Assembly: GCA_002027195.1 (NCBI GenBank)
Contig: MWJO01000058.1
Span: 1 to 50,922 of the forward strand
Direction of reading: 5' to 3'
Length of the DNA: 50,922 nt
DNA from: Streptomyces sp. GKU 895
GTDB lineage: Bacteria > Actinomycetota > Actinomycetes > Streptomycetales > Streptomycetaceae
The translations under genes and the position numbers were made by a program. This document shows positions 1 through 9,530 of this stretch, one piece after another. The notes under the pieces were generated by a model. That model ran no database searches, had not been told where the DNA came from, and saw nothing but the letters and a program-made list of their open reading frames with translations. Positions within the stretch are counted from its first letter, which is position 1. Each line of letters starts with the position of its first letter.

Positions 1-1
1 T

Positions 2-244
2 GAACGCGTGGGTTGTCGGCGGCGGCGGGTGCTGGGTGCGGAGCATCCGGACACGCTGTCCACGGCGGCCAACCTGGCCGTCGACCTGGCGGATGTGGGG
101 CGGGTTCAGGAGGCGCGTGTGCTGGGGGAGGAGACGCTGGAGCGTCGGCGTCGGGTGCTGGGTGAGGATCATGTCGAGACCCGCCGTACTGCGAGATGGC
201 TGGCGGAGTTGGGTGAGGAGGAAGAGCCTCGGTCGGGTGAGTGA
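2..244 (+). CDS. Tetratricopeptide (kinesin-light-chain-like) repeat protein, C-terminal end
   Basis: This is the last ~80 residues of a larger protein whose start lies left of the window. Two helix-pair repeats are visible, with the pattern RRRVLGAEHPDTL..ANLA and RRRVLGEDHVET that is typical of the TPR arrays found behind NB-ARC/STAND ATPase domains in Streptomyces. The protein ends in a short acidic tail before a TGA stop. The repeats would act as a protein-interaction or sensor arm. The catalytic or switch domain cannot be seen here, so the type of the full protein is inferred only from the repeat style. Confidence 0.7.
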   Translation, partial: ERVGCRRRRVLGAEHPDTLSTAANLAVDLADVGRVQEARVLGEETLERRRRVLGEDHVETRRTARWLAELGEEEEPRSGE

Positions 245-284
245 ATTCGGTACCCGCCTTTTCTCTCCTGCCCACCTCAGCTGT

Positions 285-1014
285 CTACCAGCGCATCCCC
301 AAGTCGGTCAGTGCAGCACGTCGTTCGGGGCTGAGCCCGGCGGCGCGCCTTCGTGCGTTGGAGATGAACGGCCCGAGTCCGAGCAGCTCGCCGTCGACGT
401 CCTCGCGGTGCAGGCGAGGTACCCGCAGATGACCCTCACGGGCGTGGAACTGGCGAGCAGCGGCCAGGTTCCGCTCCCACAGCTCATCCTGGGACCGCCG
501 CACCGGCCGGAGCTCCGCTCCCCGGTCCGGATCCACACCAAGACTCTCCAGCAAGTACTGCTGTGCCGGAGTCAGCTTGTCCCACCCGGCCGCCTGTCCA
601 GCGATCCACACCCCCAGATCTTCACCCTGCACCACCAGCTCGCCCGCCTTGCCGGGCAGTGCGCCTCCGGCCTGGACGTGCCGGAGCAGCAGCCGCAGGT
701 TGCGGGCCCAGCTGATTTCCCACTCCGGGGCCCACCCGGGATCGATGTCGTCCAGGGCCTCCATGCGGGCCTGTGAGAGCTCCCCGGCGTACGAGACGCT
801 GGGTTTCCCCGTTCGCGCGGCGTGCGGCGTTCTCACGCGCCTTCTTGGCCCCGGCCCGCTGGTTCTTGGCCCATACCCCGACCGGGAAACCGTCTCCGCC
901 CCAGACGGCGGAGGTCGGCGGGAGGAAGTGCCCGTGTACCTGCGCGTAGTCGCGGGCGACGGCGAGGCCGGCCTCCCACGCGGAGGCGTGCACGGACCAC
1001 ACCATGCCCCCCAC
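285..1014 (-). pseudogene. Helicase-associated (HA) domain protein, 3'-terminal relic with frameshift (HA copy 1)
   Basis: Three ~65-residue helicase-associated repeats can be read on the minus strand. The first (with VGVWAKNQRAGAKKA) lies in the 622-1014 frame; the second and third (GVWIAGQAAGWDKLTPAQQYLLESLGV and LWERNLAAARQFHAREGHL) lie in the frame ending at the stop at 285. The two frames join near base 802, so the gene is broken by about one base. In intact Streptomyces proteins these repeats follow an SF2 helicase core, of which nothing is left: the ISL3 element begins at 1258. Three further scraps of the same gene type, in the same orientation, lie at 21120, 23532 and 31700. Bases 1015-1257 look like more of the same relic in shifted frames. 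Confidence 0.7.
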
Positions 1015-1257
1015 CCCTCCGGCTTCGACGAGATCATGCCCAAGACCCTCGCCACTGCGACCGGCTCATGCACCACGCACACATTGCGGTCACCCAGGGT
1101 GACAGCTACCGGCTCACCCAGGCCACCAGCGGGCAGGGGGTGAAACCCTTCAGCTGACCCACACGAACCCCAGGGCGGGGCAATATCTGGCCGCCAACGG
1201 GGAATCCCAAACGACCGCCAGCCGGGAGAACTACCGGCCGCGAGCGGGGAGTTCAAA

Positions 1258-1280
1258 GGCTCTTCGGCACATTCCGTGAA
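1258..1280. repeat. Left terminal inverted repeat of the ISL3 element
   Basis: It matches the reverse complement of 3544-3566 at 22 of 23 positions and lies 64 bases before the Imm21 start. Confidence 0.75.
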
Positions 1281-1343
1281 ACAGGCGGTCCTGGGGCGGG
1301 TTCTCGGCGGCGCGTTGTCAGTGGCCGAGGGCACACTCACGGC

Positions 1344-1922
1344 ATGGATCACTCTTCGCGCGCCGTTTCTGGTTCAACACGAAAGTCTTCAGGCTGGGTG
1401 GAGTCGCTTGGCGGCCCGGTGATCGTCGTGCCCGTGTCCGTGCTGGCCGAATGGGGTGGCTGTTCGGAGAACTGGGGCGAGGAACCAGGCATCTTGGAGG
1501 ACTACGACCGCGCCTGCGCGGTCGAGGGCTGGGCCGGACTGCTTGATGTCGGCGTCAGCGGGGCCCGAGCTCTGGTCCTTGCGGATGAGCCCGCCACCAG
1601 CTGGTACCTGCCCGAGCGCCGGGTCTTTCTGCGCTGGCTCGCCGCCGACTCAGAGTCCGAGCTGCTCGCCGCTGCGGACACCGTCCTCACCGATCCCGAC
1701 ATCGAGTGGGAGGACGTCGGCGTCTGGAAGACGGACGGGCCTGCCGTTCTCATGGACTCCACCACGCCGGGGGCCGAACTCGATGAGGAGTACCCCGACG
1801 GCCGCCAGCCAGAGCAGGCTCCCGTTCCGCTGCCCCCTGGCCGGTGGCGAGTCCGCGCAGTTCACACGACCAGCGAATTCCCCTGGGTCGGTGTGGTCCA
1901 GTTGCTGCCCGAAAGACCGTGA
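1344..1922 (+). CDS. Imm21-family immunity protein
   Basis: A 192-residue protein with the features of Immunity protein 21, a family that neutralises C-terminal toxin domains of polymorphic toxins in the cytoplasm. Visible marks are WVESLGGP near residue 18, the DYDRAC..EGWAGL block near 55, LVLADEPA..W.LPE near 78, RWLAADSE near 98 and a closing PGRWRVRAVH...WVGVVQLLP. The homologous part starts at about residue 18, so ATG 1344 or GTG 1398 could be the start; no good Shine-Dalgarno decides it. No toxin gene is adjacent. The gene lies inside the inverted repeats of an ISL3 element and runs towards its transposase (26 bases between stops), so it looks like an orphan immunity gene moved as cargo. 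Confidence 0.75.
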   Translation: MDHSSRAVSGSTRKSSGWVESLGGPVIVVPVSVLAEWGGCSENWGEEPGILEDYDRACAVEGWAGLLDVGVSGARALVLADEPATSWYLPERRVFLRWLAADSESELLAAADTVLTDPDIEWEDVGVWKTDGPAVLMDSTTPGAELDEEYPDGRQPEQAPVPLPPGRWRVRAVHTTSEFPWVGVVQLLPERP

Positions 1923-1947
1923 GACCGCGGCGAGGGTCAGGGCGTGG

Positions 1948-3515
1948 TCAGTGGGCGAGGAGGATGCGGCGTCTGAGGAGGGCGAAGCCGGCCCGGCCGT
2001 AGTGCTGGCGTTTGAGGAGCTTGATGCGCGTGACGTTGCCCTCGACGGCACCGGAGCTCCAGGCCAGGGTGAGCCCGGCGGTGACGGCGGTCAGGTCTTT
2101 GCGCAGGCCGAGTGCGAAGGTGCGTAGTTCCTTGATGTCGCAGTCGTCGACCTGTGCGAGCCAGTCCCTGAGCCGGTGTCCTTCCCGGTGTCGCAGAATG
2201 GTCGCGAACCCTCGGGCCAGCCGGCAGGTCTGTGCGATCTCGGGCACCGGTCGCAGATGTCCTTGAGGTCCTGGCGGGCCTGCTCGTTCTGGTTCTCGGG
2301 ACGGCCGACGATCCACCGCACCACGTCCGCGACGGCATACGGTGGTGGAGGCGCCGGCCGGGGAGCGTGCCGCCGGGCGAGGGAGTTCAGGAAGCGGCGG
2401 ACGCTCTTGCGGCTGCCGTTGTAGCCGCGGGCGGCGGTCGCATCGCGCAGTGTCTGCGCGTTGTCACAGCCCTCCGCCCAGCGTTCGGCCAGGTAGGGCT
2501 TGTGCGGGCTGAGGGTGCTGCGGCGGCCCGGCCGGACCGGGATCAGTTCCTCGGCAGCGGCCGCGTGCGCATAGCGGCGTACGGTCTTGCGGTCGAGGCC
2601 CGTGCGGTCGCTGATTGCGGAGATCCTCATGCCCTTCTGGTAGAGCGTGCGGATCTCCTTCCAGCGGGCACGGATCTGCTGCTGAGCGCGGGTCTCCTCG
2701 GGTGGCGCGGCGGTGCTGTCCGGCTCAGGTCCGGGTTGCTTGAGACAGGCACGGTGACGTCTGACGGCCTTCTCGACGGCGGTGGCGAGGTTGTGGAGCA
2801 GATGCCAGCGGTCCGCCACTTGCGGGATCCCGGGCAGCGCGCGGTTGGCGCCGTCGGCGAACGCGCCGCCGCGGTCCCGGCAGATCATCTTCACGTGCTG
2901 GTGGTCTCGGAGCCAGGCGGCGAAGGTGTCCGCGGTGTGGTCGGGCAGCACATCCACGGGCCGGCGGGAGGCCATGTCCAGCAGGATGGCGCCAAATCTC
3001 CGGCCGCGGCGAAACGCGAACTCATCCACCCCCAGCACCTCCACCTCCGGAATCGGCGGGAGGTCCAGGCGGTGGATCAGCCGTAGCAGCGTGGACCCGC
3101 TGACCGGGGCGGCCATGTGGGCTGCGAGGCGTTCGCCCGCCCGGCCGCCGAGCGCCAACGCGACCTGTTCCAGCAGGCGTTGCAGGCCGATGGTCCGCCG
3201 TCCGTACCGGAAGGTCAGCCGCTCGACCTGCTCGACGAACGTCCTCTTCACACACGCGGTGTTGTCGCAGAAGAAGCGCCGGACTTCGAGATCGATCGCT
3301 GTCTCCTGCCCACCAGCCGCCCCGTCGGCGAGTCTTCGCCTGTAACGGCTGTGCACTCGAGCCGAGACCGTTCCGCACCCAGAACAGCGGGCCGCCGGCA
3401 CAAGGCATCTGGCACTGATCCGCACGGACTTACCGATGCGGACCACGCTGTCGACCACCACCTGCGACAGACACGGGAACAGAACTTTCAGCAGCTCAAC
3501 AGCATGATCCCCCAT
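1948..3515 (-). pseudogene. ISL3-family transposase, frameshifted near 2242
   Basis: The first ~425 residues (frame starting at 3515) contain the N-terminal zinc-ribbon-like cysteines (CSGCGT and FFCDNTAC), the catalytic-domain blocks VLGVDEFAFRRGRRFGAIL and VADRWHLLHNL, and an internal HTH (ISDRTGLDRKTVRRY). After DLKDICDRCP the frame shifts: the true C-terminus, with FATILRHREGHRLRDWL and WSSGAVEGNVTRIKLLKRQ, continues in the 1948-2316 frame. One base appears to be missing in the C run near 2242. With that base restored the protein would be full length. Read as it stands, the last catalytic block, including the expected Glu, is lost. Confidence 0.85.
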
Positions 3516-3543
3516 TGCGGAGGGCTACCCAAAGACCACCGGC

Positions 3544-3566
3544 TTCACGGAATGCGCCGAAGAGCC
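3544..3566. repeat. Right terminal inverted repeat of the ISL3 element
   Basis: Reverse complement of 1258-1280 with one mismatch, placed 29 bases upstream of the transposase start. Confidence 0.75.
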
Positions 3567-4067
3567 TTAGATTTCCCCACTCACGGCCACTTCGGCTCCC
3601 CACCACGGCCACTCAATTCGGTTACGTCCACGGAGATGGTGTACGGGATGTGCACGGCCTCCTCCGGTCACGCGGAACACTCACGGAGGCCAGAGCCGCT
3701 CCTCGGCTGCTCCTCGTCCGTCCGCACCGTGGCTCGCACAGGTCTCTACTCGGCCCGTCGAGGGCTTTCCGAATCTTTGACCTCGCCATTGCCTGCAGGG
3801 ATGGAGATCAGCCAAGTCTTTGCGGACGTGTCTGGTGGAGCGATAAATGATGCGCATGCTTCCGTTCGCAATGCTGCCCCGCGCCTGCATGTTCATATCC
3901 AGGACCTATGCGGGGATGGAGGCTCGTTGCTTCAGGGAAATTGCGAGACCCGCCGGGTGGTCATGTTCAGGCCAATTGGCGTGCGTGACCGATCGGCCGA
4001 GCCTTGACGTTCTTATTTCAAGTTCCGTTGACTCAGTGCACTTTTGAGTTTTCTGTGACTCTCTGAG
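3567..4067. other. Intergenic stretch between the ISL3 element and the surface-protein cluster
   Basis: No open frame here has recognisable protein content. The part before 4060 is less G+C-rich than its surroundings and should hold the promoter of the FG-GAP/LamG/Rhs cluster, but I cannot point to a convincing -10/-35 pair. Confidence 0.4.
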
Positions 4068-5708
4068 GTGGGGGCTGTGGGGATGGGGTGGGGGAGTCGC
4101 GGCGTGTCCGTACGCGATGTCGGACCATGGCGCCGCGGTGTGGCGCGGACGACGGTCGTGGGCGTGGCCTTCGTGCTTGCGGCGATCGGTGTTTCCGGTG
4201 CTGGTGAGTCCGTCGTGCGCCAGACGGTGCCGGTCGGAGCGGCTGAGGCGGTCGCGGCCACGTGCGCCTCGGGTGTGGACCCTGATTACAACGGCGATGG
4301 CATCCGTGACATCGCGATTGCCGACCCCGAGGCCACAGTGGGTGGTAAGGCCCGTGCCGGACGCATCGATGTCGTGTACGGCGGCGGCAAGGGAACCAAG
4401 CGGTTGGATCAGGATCTCGCCGAGGTGCCCGGCGCCGCGGAGGCGGGCGACCAGTTCGGGTTCAGCTTGGCCTCGTTCGACGTGAACGAGGACGGCTGCG
4501 ACGACTTGGCGGTCGGAATCCCGCACGAGGCGATCGGTACCGCCGCCGATGCCGGATACGTGAGTGTGCTCTACGGCTCGCCGACCGGGCTTGCCCAGGG
4601 CACGGCCGCCGTGAGCTACAGCCAGGACCAGGAGGCGGTGCCGGGCGCCTCCGAGGCGGGTGACTGGTTCGGGTACTCCCTGGCGGCAGGCAGCACCGGA
4701 GGGCAGCCGTTCCTCATCATCGGAGCTCCGGGTGAGGACCTCACCACCACGGAGCCGATGGTGGATGCCGGGCTGGTGGCCTACTGGCGCGGCGGGGCCT
4801 TTGCAGACATCCACCAGGACACGGCCGGCGTTCCCGGCACCGTGGAGAAGGATGACCGCTTCGGCGCCCAAGTGGCCGCCACGTCCACCCACTTTGCTGT
4901 CTCCGCCCCGGGTGAAGCCGTCGGCACTGACACCTTCGCCGGAGGCGTCGGGGTCTTCAGCCACACCTACACCGGCGGCGTGCCGAACGGGGTCATCGGT
5001 CTTGACCAGGACGGTGTGCTCAGCAGCGGCGCGGACGTGTGGGGCGGCGCCGAGCCCAGCGACAGTTTTGGCAAGGCCCTGGCCATGGTCCCCTTCCGCA
5101 GTTCGGGGACGGGGACGCCCACGGAGTCTCTGTTGATGGTGGGTGTGCCGGGTGAGGACCACCCGGCCGACGCCGACGGGGGCCAGGTGCAGGTGTTCCA
5201 GGTGACCGCGGCCGGTGTCGTGTCGGAGCGTCCGGTCATCCATCAGAACATCGTCGGCGTCGACGGCAGCACTGAGCCGGGTGACTTGTTCGGTGAACGA
5301 CTTGCCGCGGTCAACACTGCGCCCAACTCGGCGAGCACGACCGCCACAGTGCTCCTTGCGGTCGGCGTACCCGGGGAGGACGTCGGCAACTATCGCGACG
5401 CCGGTGCGGTGCAGACCTTCTCGCTGATCGGTGCGCCCGGCGACGGCGACGTGTGGATCGAGCAGGGAGATGCCGGAACCGGCGGGGAGGCCGGGCCGCA
5501 GGAGTACTTCGGGACCGGCCTCGGCGCGACGAGCGCCTCGCTGTACCTCGGCGTGCCGTACGGACCCGCTGCGGACCGGGCCGTGTACGGACTGCCCTGG
5601 GCCAATGTCGCGCCCGGCGGGACCGCGGGCACGGTGCAGACCTGGCGGCCGGGCGAGGGCGGTATCCCGGCTGACGATGTGACGGCCTTTGGAGCGGTGG
5701 TTCGATGA
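4068..5708 (+). CDS. Secreted FG-GAP repeat (integrin-alpha-like beta-propeller) protein
   Basis: A 546-residue protein with an N-terminal export signal (arginines, then a hydrophobic run TVVGVAFVLAAIGVSGAG). The rest is about seven FG-GAP/VCBS-like repeats, each pairing a calcium-loop or blade motif such as DYNGDGIRDIAIADP, DVNEDGCDDLAVGIP or VGVPGEDVG with a strand such as GDQFGFSLAS, GDWFGYSLAA or GDLFGERLAA. Such propellers bind partners or carbohydrate outside the cell. GTG 4068 opens the longest frame; ATG 4083 lies nearer a GAGG-type ribosome site and may be the true start. The stop overlaps the start of the LamG gene (ATGA, 5705-5708), so the two are translationally coupled. No cell-wall sorting signal is seen. 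Confidence 0.85.
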   Translation: MGAVGMGWGSRGVSVRDVGPWRRGVARTTVVGVAFVLAAIGVSGAGESVVRQTVPVGAAEAVAATCASGVDPDYNGDGIRDIAIADPEATVGGKARAGRIDVVYGGGKGTKRLDQDLAEVPGAAEAGDQFGFSLASFDVNEDGCDDLAVGIPHEAIGTAADAGYVSVLYGSPTGLAQGTAAVSYSQDQEAVPGASEAGDWFGYSLAAGSTGGQPFLIIGAPGEDLTTTEPMVDAGLVAYWRGGAFADIHQDTAGVPGTVEKDDRFGAQVAATSTHFAVSAPGEAVGTDTFAGGVGVFSHTYTGGVPNGVIGLDQDGVLSSGADVWGGAEPSDSFGKALAMVPFRSSGTGTPTESLLMVGVPGEDHPADADGGQVQVFQVTAAGVVSERPVIHQNIVGVDGSTEPGDLFGERLAAVNTAPNSASTTATVLLAVGVPGEDVGNYRDAGAVQTFSLIGAPGDGDVWIEQGDAGTGGEAGPQEYFGTGLGATSASLYLGVPYGPAADRAVYGLPWANVAPGGTAGTVQTWRPGEGGIPADDVTAFGAVVR

Positions 5709-8700
5709 ACGGGGCGAAGAGGCCACAGGGCCGCGCCGCAAGAACGGCCGTGATCGCGCTCGCTACGGCCGGGCTCGTCGCGGCCGGAATCGCGGCTCTG
5801 CCTGCCGAGTCCGTGGATGTACGGTCCCGGCCCGCCGCGGCGATCGCCACACCGGCAGCGCTGAAGCAGGCCGTCGACCAGGGGGTGCCCACCGAGGAGG
5901 AGGCGCTGGCGGCCGCGCAGGAGGCGGGGCAGAGCGTTGAGGTGACCAGCCTGCGTGAGCAGCGTCGTACCGTCGTCGCGAACAGCGACGGCACCTTCAC
6001 CGCCAAGGAGTTCGCCGAATCGGTGCGCACGCTCAAGGGTGGTGCGTGGGTGGACATCGACGAATCTCTCGCCCAGCGTGCCGACGGCAGTTGGACACCG
6101 AAGGCGACCACGGCGGACGTCGTCTTCTCCGACGGCGGCGACGGGCCGTTCGCCCGGGTGCGCGTCGCCGGGCGCGAACTCGCTCTGTCCTGGCCGGGCG
6201 GCGGGCTCCCGAAGCCGTTGATCGACGGCGACTCAGCGAGATATCGCAACGTGCTGCCCGACGTGGACCTGGTGGTGCAGGCCGAGGCGGATGGCTTCGG
6301 CCACCTCATCGTGGTCAACACGCCAGAGGCTGCGAAGAATCCGGACCTCGCCCGCCTCGAACTGGGCGTGGACACCAAGGCCCTCACCTTGCAGGAGACC
6401 AGTGCCGGTGCCCTTCGTGCCATCGACAGCGACTCCAAGGGAGTGGTCCTGGAGGCGGCTTCTCCTGTGATGTGGGATGCGGGCGGACGGGGCAGTGGTA
6501 CCGCCACGACTGCCAGAACCGCGGCTTTCGCAGCCGAGCCGGCGGTCACCGAGAACGGCCTCGAACCACCGCAGGACGCCACCACCGCCCCGGTCGACCT
6601 GGAGGTGAGCCAGGACAAGCTGACGCTCATCCCCTCACAGGCACTGTTGACCGATCCCGGAACTTCCTTCCCCGTGGTCATCGACCCGATCGAGAGGACG
6701 ACCAGCCGTACCGCGTGGACGTCGGTAATGAAGGGCATGCCGAACGAGCAGGACTGGAAGTTCAGCGGCTCGGCCGGCATGGGCAAGTGCCCGATCGACT
6801 ACAACCCTGTCGCCTGCAACGGCGTCGACGTCCGCCGGCTCATGTACACGATGCCGACGTCCTTCTACAAGGGGAAGGACATCCTGGAGGCTACGTTCGC
6901 CGTACGCGTCGCGCACATTTACAGCGCGACCCCTGAGGACGAGCCGGTGCGGCTGTACCGAGTGGGTGGCAAGAACTACGGCATCAACTCGTCCACGGAC
7001 TGGGGAAACACGGACACCCTCTGGGACAGCCACATCATGACCGTGGACAAGGCCATCTCGCCCGTGTCCTGCTCCAGCGCACCCAACCTGCGCTTCGAGT
7101 CCGGCAAGGGCGGCGCGCTCACCCAGGAGGTGCAGGCTGCGGCCACCGGCGGTTGGACCCAGATGACGTTCGGGCTGCGGGCCGCGGACGAAGGTGACCT
7201 GCACGAGTGGAAGCGGATGTGCGGTAACGCCGTTCTGGAGGTCACCTACAACCGACCGCCCGCGCAGGTCTCCATGAAGGAGATGTGGAGCAGTCCCGGC
7301 GGTGCTTGTGCGACGTCGACCGGTGTTCTGCGCACCCCGCATGTCGACGAGATGCCCAAGCTGCTGGTCATCCCGCGCGACCCCGATCACTCCACGCAGG
7401 AGGCGGAGCCGGTCAAGGTGCGCTTCCGGATCGAGTGGACCGACGCCAACGGCAACGCCCAAAGGCATGAGCAGGACACCGGCTACTCGTCGCCGACCGG
7501 CGCCAAGTTCGAATACAAGATCAAGTTGCCGAAGGGCAAGCCGGCGATCCCCGAGAACGCCAAGGTCTACTGGTCGGCCGCGGTTCACGACAAGGCCACC
7601 TGGGGACCGTGGAGCTGGGAAGGCGACTCCGCCGTACGCTGCGAGTTCGTCCTGGACCGCAACGTACCGGGCAAGCCTGACGTCGCCTCGAAAGAGTTTC
7701 CTGAGGACAAGTCCGGCGAACTCGGCGTCGGTGAGACGGGCACGTTCACTTTCTCACCGAACCTCGGCGACAAGTTCGACGACGACGTGACCCGATACTC
7801 GTACGACTTCACCACCGACGCGGTCGGCCCGAAGAACATCACGCCATCGTCCCCAACGGCCCCTGTCTCCGTTCAGTTCACACCAGGGCAGCTCGGCACA
7901 GTGGTACTGGAGGTCACGTCGTACGACGCTGCCAACAACCCGAGCACCCCGGCCGTGTACTCGTTCGTGGTCAAGGAGGGCAAGAGCGTTGCGGGTCAAT
8001 GGAACCTTGGCGACGACCCGTTGGCATCGAGTGAGGGTCGGCACGTCAAGGACGAGAGCGACAACGGTCGCGTCGCGAGCGTGGGCGCCGCCGTCACCTT
8101 CACCACGAAGGACGGCCCGGGCGGTACGGCGGACCGGGCGGCCCACCTCGACGGCAGTACCAACGCGTATCTGACCACAGACGGGCCCGTGGTGGACACC
8201 GCCAAGGGATTCTCGGTCAGCGCCTGGGTGCGGCCCACCGCATTGGACAAGGACGGCGTGGTGGTCAGCCAGGACGGGGCCGGCGAGCCCGGCTTCACGC
8301 TCGGCTACGACGCAGTGGCGAAGAACTGGACATTCACCGTTCCGGTCAACGACGTCGAGTCCCTGGGCGCCTGGCGGGCCACCGCCACCACCAACGCCAC
8401 CTGCAAGGACAGCACCACCAAGCCGGTGTGCCCGAACGAGTGGGTCCACCTGACGGGCACCTACGACCCGGCGGGCGGGCAGCTCCAGCTCTACGTCAAC
8501 GGCGAGTTGAAGAAGACCGCCGCCCGACAGTCCAACTGGTCGGGGCGCGGCGGCCTGCAGATCGGCCGTGCGGTGACTAAGACCGGCTACGCCCGCAACT
8601 TCACCGGAGACATCGCCGAGGTCCGTGCCTACGACCGGCTCACCCCGGCGGCGGAGATCAAGTCGATGCTGACGGTCAAGCCGTCTCGCAAGGGCTACTG

Positions 8701-9430
8701 GCCGCTCGACACCGTCAGCTCCGGTGCGACTCCAGACGCGGTGGGCGGACGTGCTCTGACGCTTGGTGGCGGCGCCACTCTCTTCCAGCAGACCCCGGAG
8801 CAGGTGGTCGAGGGACCCTGGCCGCTCGTCACGTCCGTGGGCACACAGGGCGCGGTACCCGGAGGCCACTTGGTGCTGGCCGGCGGCGGATACGCTGCCA
8901 CCTCTTCCGCCCCGGTCAGTGCGGACGGCAGCTTTACCATCGCCGCGCGGGTCCGGGTGGCCGCAGAGTCGGACACCACCGACCAGGCTCTGTTCTCGCT
9001 CCCGGGCGCCAAGACCAACCGCTTCCTGGTCCGCTACACGAAGTTCACTGCGGACAACCCGTACGGGCACTGGGAGTTGGCGGTCCCCGGCAGTGACGAT
9101 ACGGCGGCTGCAGCCTTGACCATCCCCGACGACCAGGCCGGTGACCCGACGCTGGACGGCGGACAGCACATCGCCGTCGTCTACGACGGCCTCACCAAGC
9201 GGCTACGCCTCTACGTCGACGGCCAACTCGCCGACGCGGAGAACGCCTCCAAGCACAAGATCGGTTACTGGGCCGCGAGCGGTGGGCTGCAGATCGGCCG
9301 CGCCAAGTCTGGCACTGGCTGGGCCGATTACCTCGGCGGCGAGGTCGACGACGTACGCATCTACACCGGGGCCGCCGATGCGGTCGCGGTCGGCTGGATG
9401 GCCGATCGGCTGGCACAGCCGGACCTGTGA
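5705..9430 (+). CDS. Large secreted LamG (concanavalin-A-like) domain protein of an Rhs locus
   Basis: A 1241-residue exported protein whose signal sequence includes TAVIALATAGLVAAGIAAL. Residues ~60-330 are the N-terminal region seen in actinobacterial Rhs companion proteins. Residues ~330-515 resemble a DNRLRE-type beta-sandwich, and two Ig-like segments follow. Two LamG jelly-roll domains are at ~760-1000 (FSVSAWVRPTA, LYVNGELKKTA, LQIGRAV) and ~1050-1235 (FTIAARVRVAA, LYVDGQLADA, LQIGRAK). It is coupled to the FG-GAP gene by ATGA and is followed after 100 bases by the Rhs toxin gene. The trio probably builds one cell-surface or secreted assembly in which LamG and FG-GAP domains handle adhesion and the Rhs shell carries the toxin; that role is inferred from context. 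Confidence 0.85.
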   Translation: MNGAKRPQGRAARTAVIALATAGLVAAGIAALPAESVDVRSRPAAAIATPAALKQAVDQGVPTEEEALAAAQEAGQSVEVTSLREQRRTVVANSDGTFTAKEFAESVRTLKGGAWVDIDESLAQRADGSWTPKATTADVVFSDGGDGPFARVRVAGRELALSWPGGGLPKPLIDGDSARYRNVLPDVDLVVQAEADGFGHLIVVNTPEAAKNPDLARLELGVDTKALTLQETSAGALRAIDSDSKGVVLEAASPVMWDAGGRGSGTATTARTAAFAAEPAVTENGLEPPQDATTAPVDLEVSQDKLTLIPSQALLTDPGTSFPVVIDPIERTTSRTAWTSVMKGMPNEQDWKFSGSAGMGKCPIDYNPVACNGVDVRRLMYTMPTSFYKGKDILEATFAVRVAHIYSATPEDEPVRLYRVGGKNYGINSSTDWGNTDTLWDSHIMTVDKAISPVSCSSAPNLRFESGKGGALTQEVQAAATGGWTQMTFGLRAADEGDLHEWKRMCGNAVLEVTYNRPPAQVSMKEMWSSPGGACATSTGVLRTPHVDEMPKLLVIPRDPDHSTQEAEPVKVRFRIEWTDANGNAQRHEQDTGYSSPTGAKFEYKIKLPKGKPAIPENAKVYWSAAVHDKATWGPWSWEGDSAVRCEFVLDRNVPGKPDVASKEFPEDKSGELGVGETGTFTFSPNLGDKFDDDVTRYSYDFTTDAVGPKNITPSSPTAPVSVQFTPGQLGTVVLEVTSYDAANNPSTPAVYSFVVKEGKSVAGQWNLGDDPLASSEGRHVKDESDNGRVASVGAAVTFTTKDGPGGTADRAAHLDGSTNAYLTTDGPVVDTAKGFSVSAWVRPTALDKDGVVVSQDGAGEPGFTLGYDAVAKNWTFTVPVNDVESLGAWRATATTNATCKDSTTKPVCPNEWVHLTGTYDPAGGQLQLYVNGELKKTAARQSNWSGRGGLQIGRAVTKTGYARNFTGDIAEVRAYDRLTPAAEIKSMLTVKPSRKGYWPLDTVSSGATPDAVGGRALTLGGGATLFQQTPEQVVEGPWPLVTSVGTQGAVPGGHLVLAGGGYAATSSAPVSADGSFTIAARVRVAAESDTTDQALFSLPGAKTNRFLVRYTKFTADNPYGHWELAVPGSDDTAAAALTIPDDQAGDPTLDGGQHIAVVYDGLTKRLRLYVDGQLADAENASKHKIGYWAASGGLQIGRAKSGTGWADYLGGEVDDVRIYTGAADAVAVGWMADRLAQPDL

Positions 9431-9435
9431 CGAAC

Positions 9436-9472
9436 GGTCCCCGCCGGGCACGCCCGGCCGGGATCCCGGACC
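9436..9472 (+). terminator. Strong hairpin between the LamG and Rhs genes
   Basis: GCCGGGC (9443-9449) and GCCCGGC (9452-9458) form a stem with a two-base gap, extended by outer arms GGTCC (9436-9440) and GGACC (9468-9472). No T run follows. It could lower read-through from the LamG gene into the toxin gene or protect the message end. Confidence 0.4.
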
Positions 9473-9530
9473 GCCTCTCAGAACAGCTCCAGCCCCCCCG
9501 CCTTCGCTCCTCACCCCGCGGAGTTCCTGC

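Larger units (their letters stand above)
1258..3566. mobile_element. ISL3-family insertion element carrying an Imm21 gene as passenger
   Basis: The ends are near-perfect 23-base inverted repeats: 1258-1280 begins ggctcttcggc and 3544-3566 ends gccgaagagcc, with one mismatch between the two. The right end lies just outside the start of an ISL3-type transposase. The left end lies about 690 bases beyond the transposase stop, and that extra space is filled by an Imm21 gene. No matching target-site duplication is seen next to the ends (agttcaaa on the left, ttagattt on the right). The element is longer than a transposase-only ISL3 element would need to be. The transposase is frameshifted, so this copy is probably immobile unless helped in trans. 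Confidence 0.7.

Noticed and set aside
1250..3574. Target-site duplication around the ISL3 element
   Set aside because: The eight bases next to the two ends (agttcaaa and ttagattt) do not match.
3906..5741. 611-residue minus-strand frame over the FG-GAP gene
   Set aside because: His/Arg/Gly-rich antisense frame; the plus strand carries clear FG-GAP repeats and an export signal.
7754..9169. 471-residue minus-strand frame over the LamG gene
   Set aside because: Antisense shadow; the plus frame has two recognisable LamG domains.
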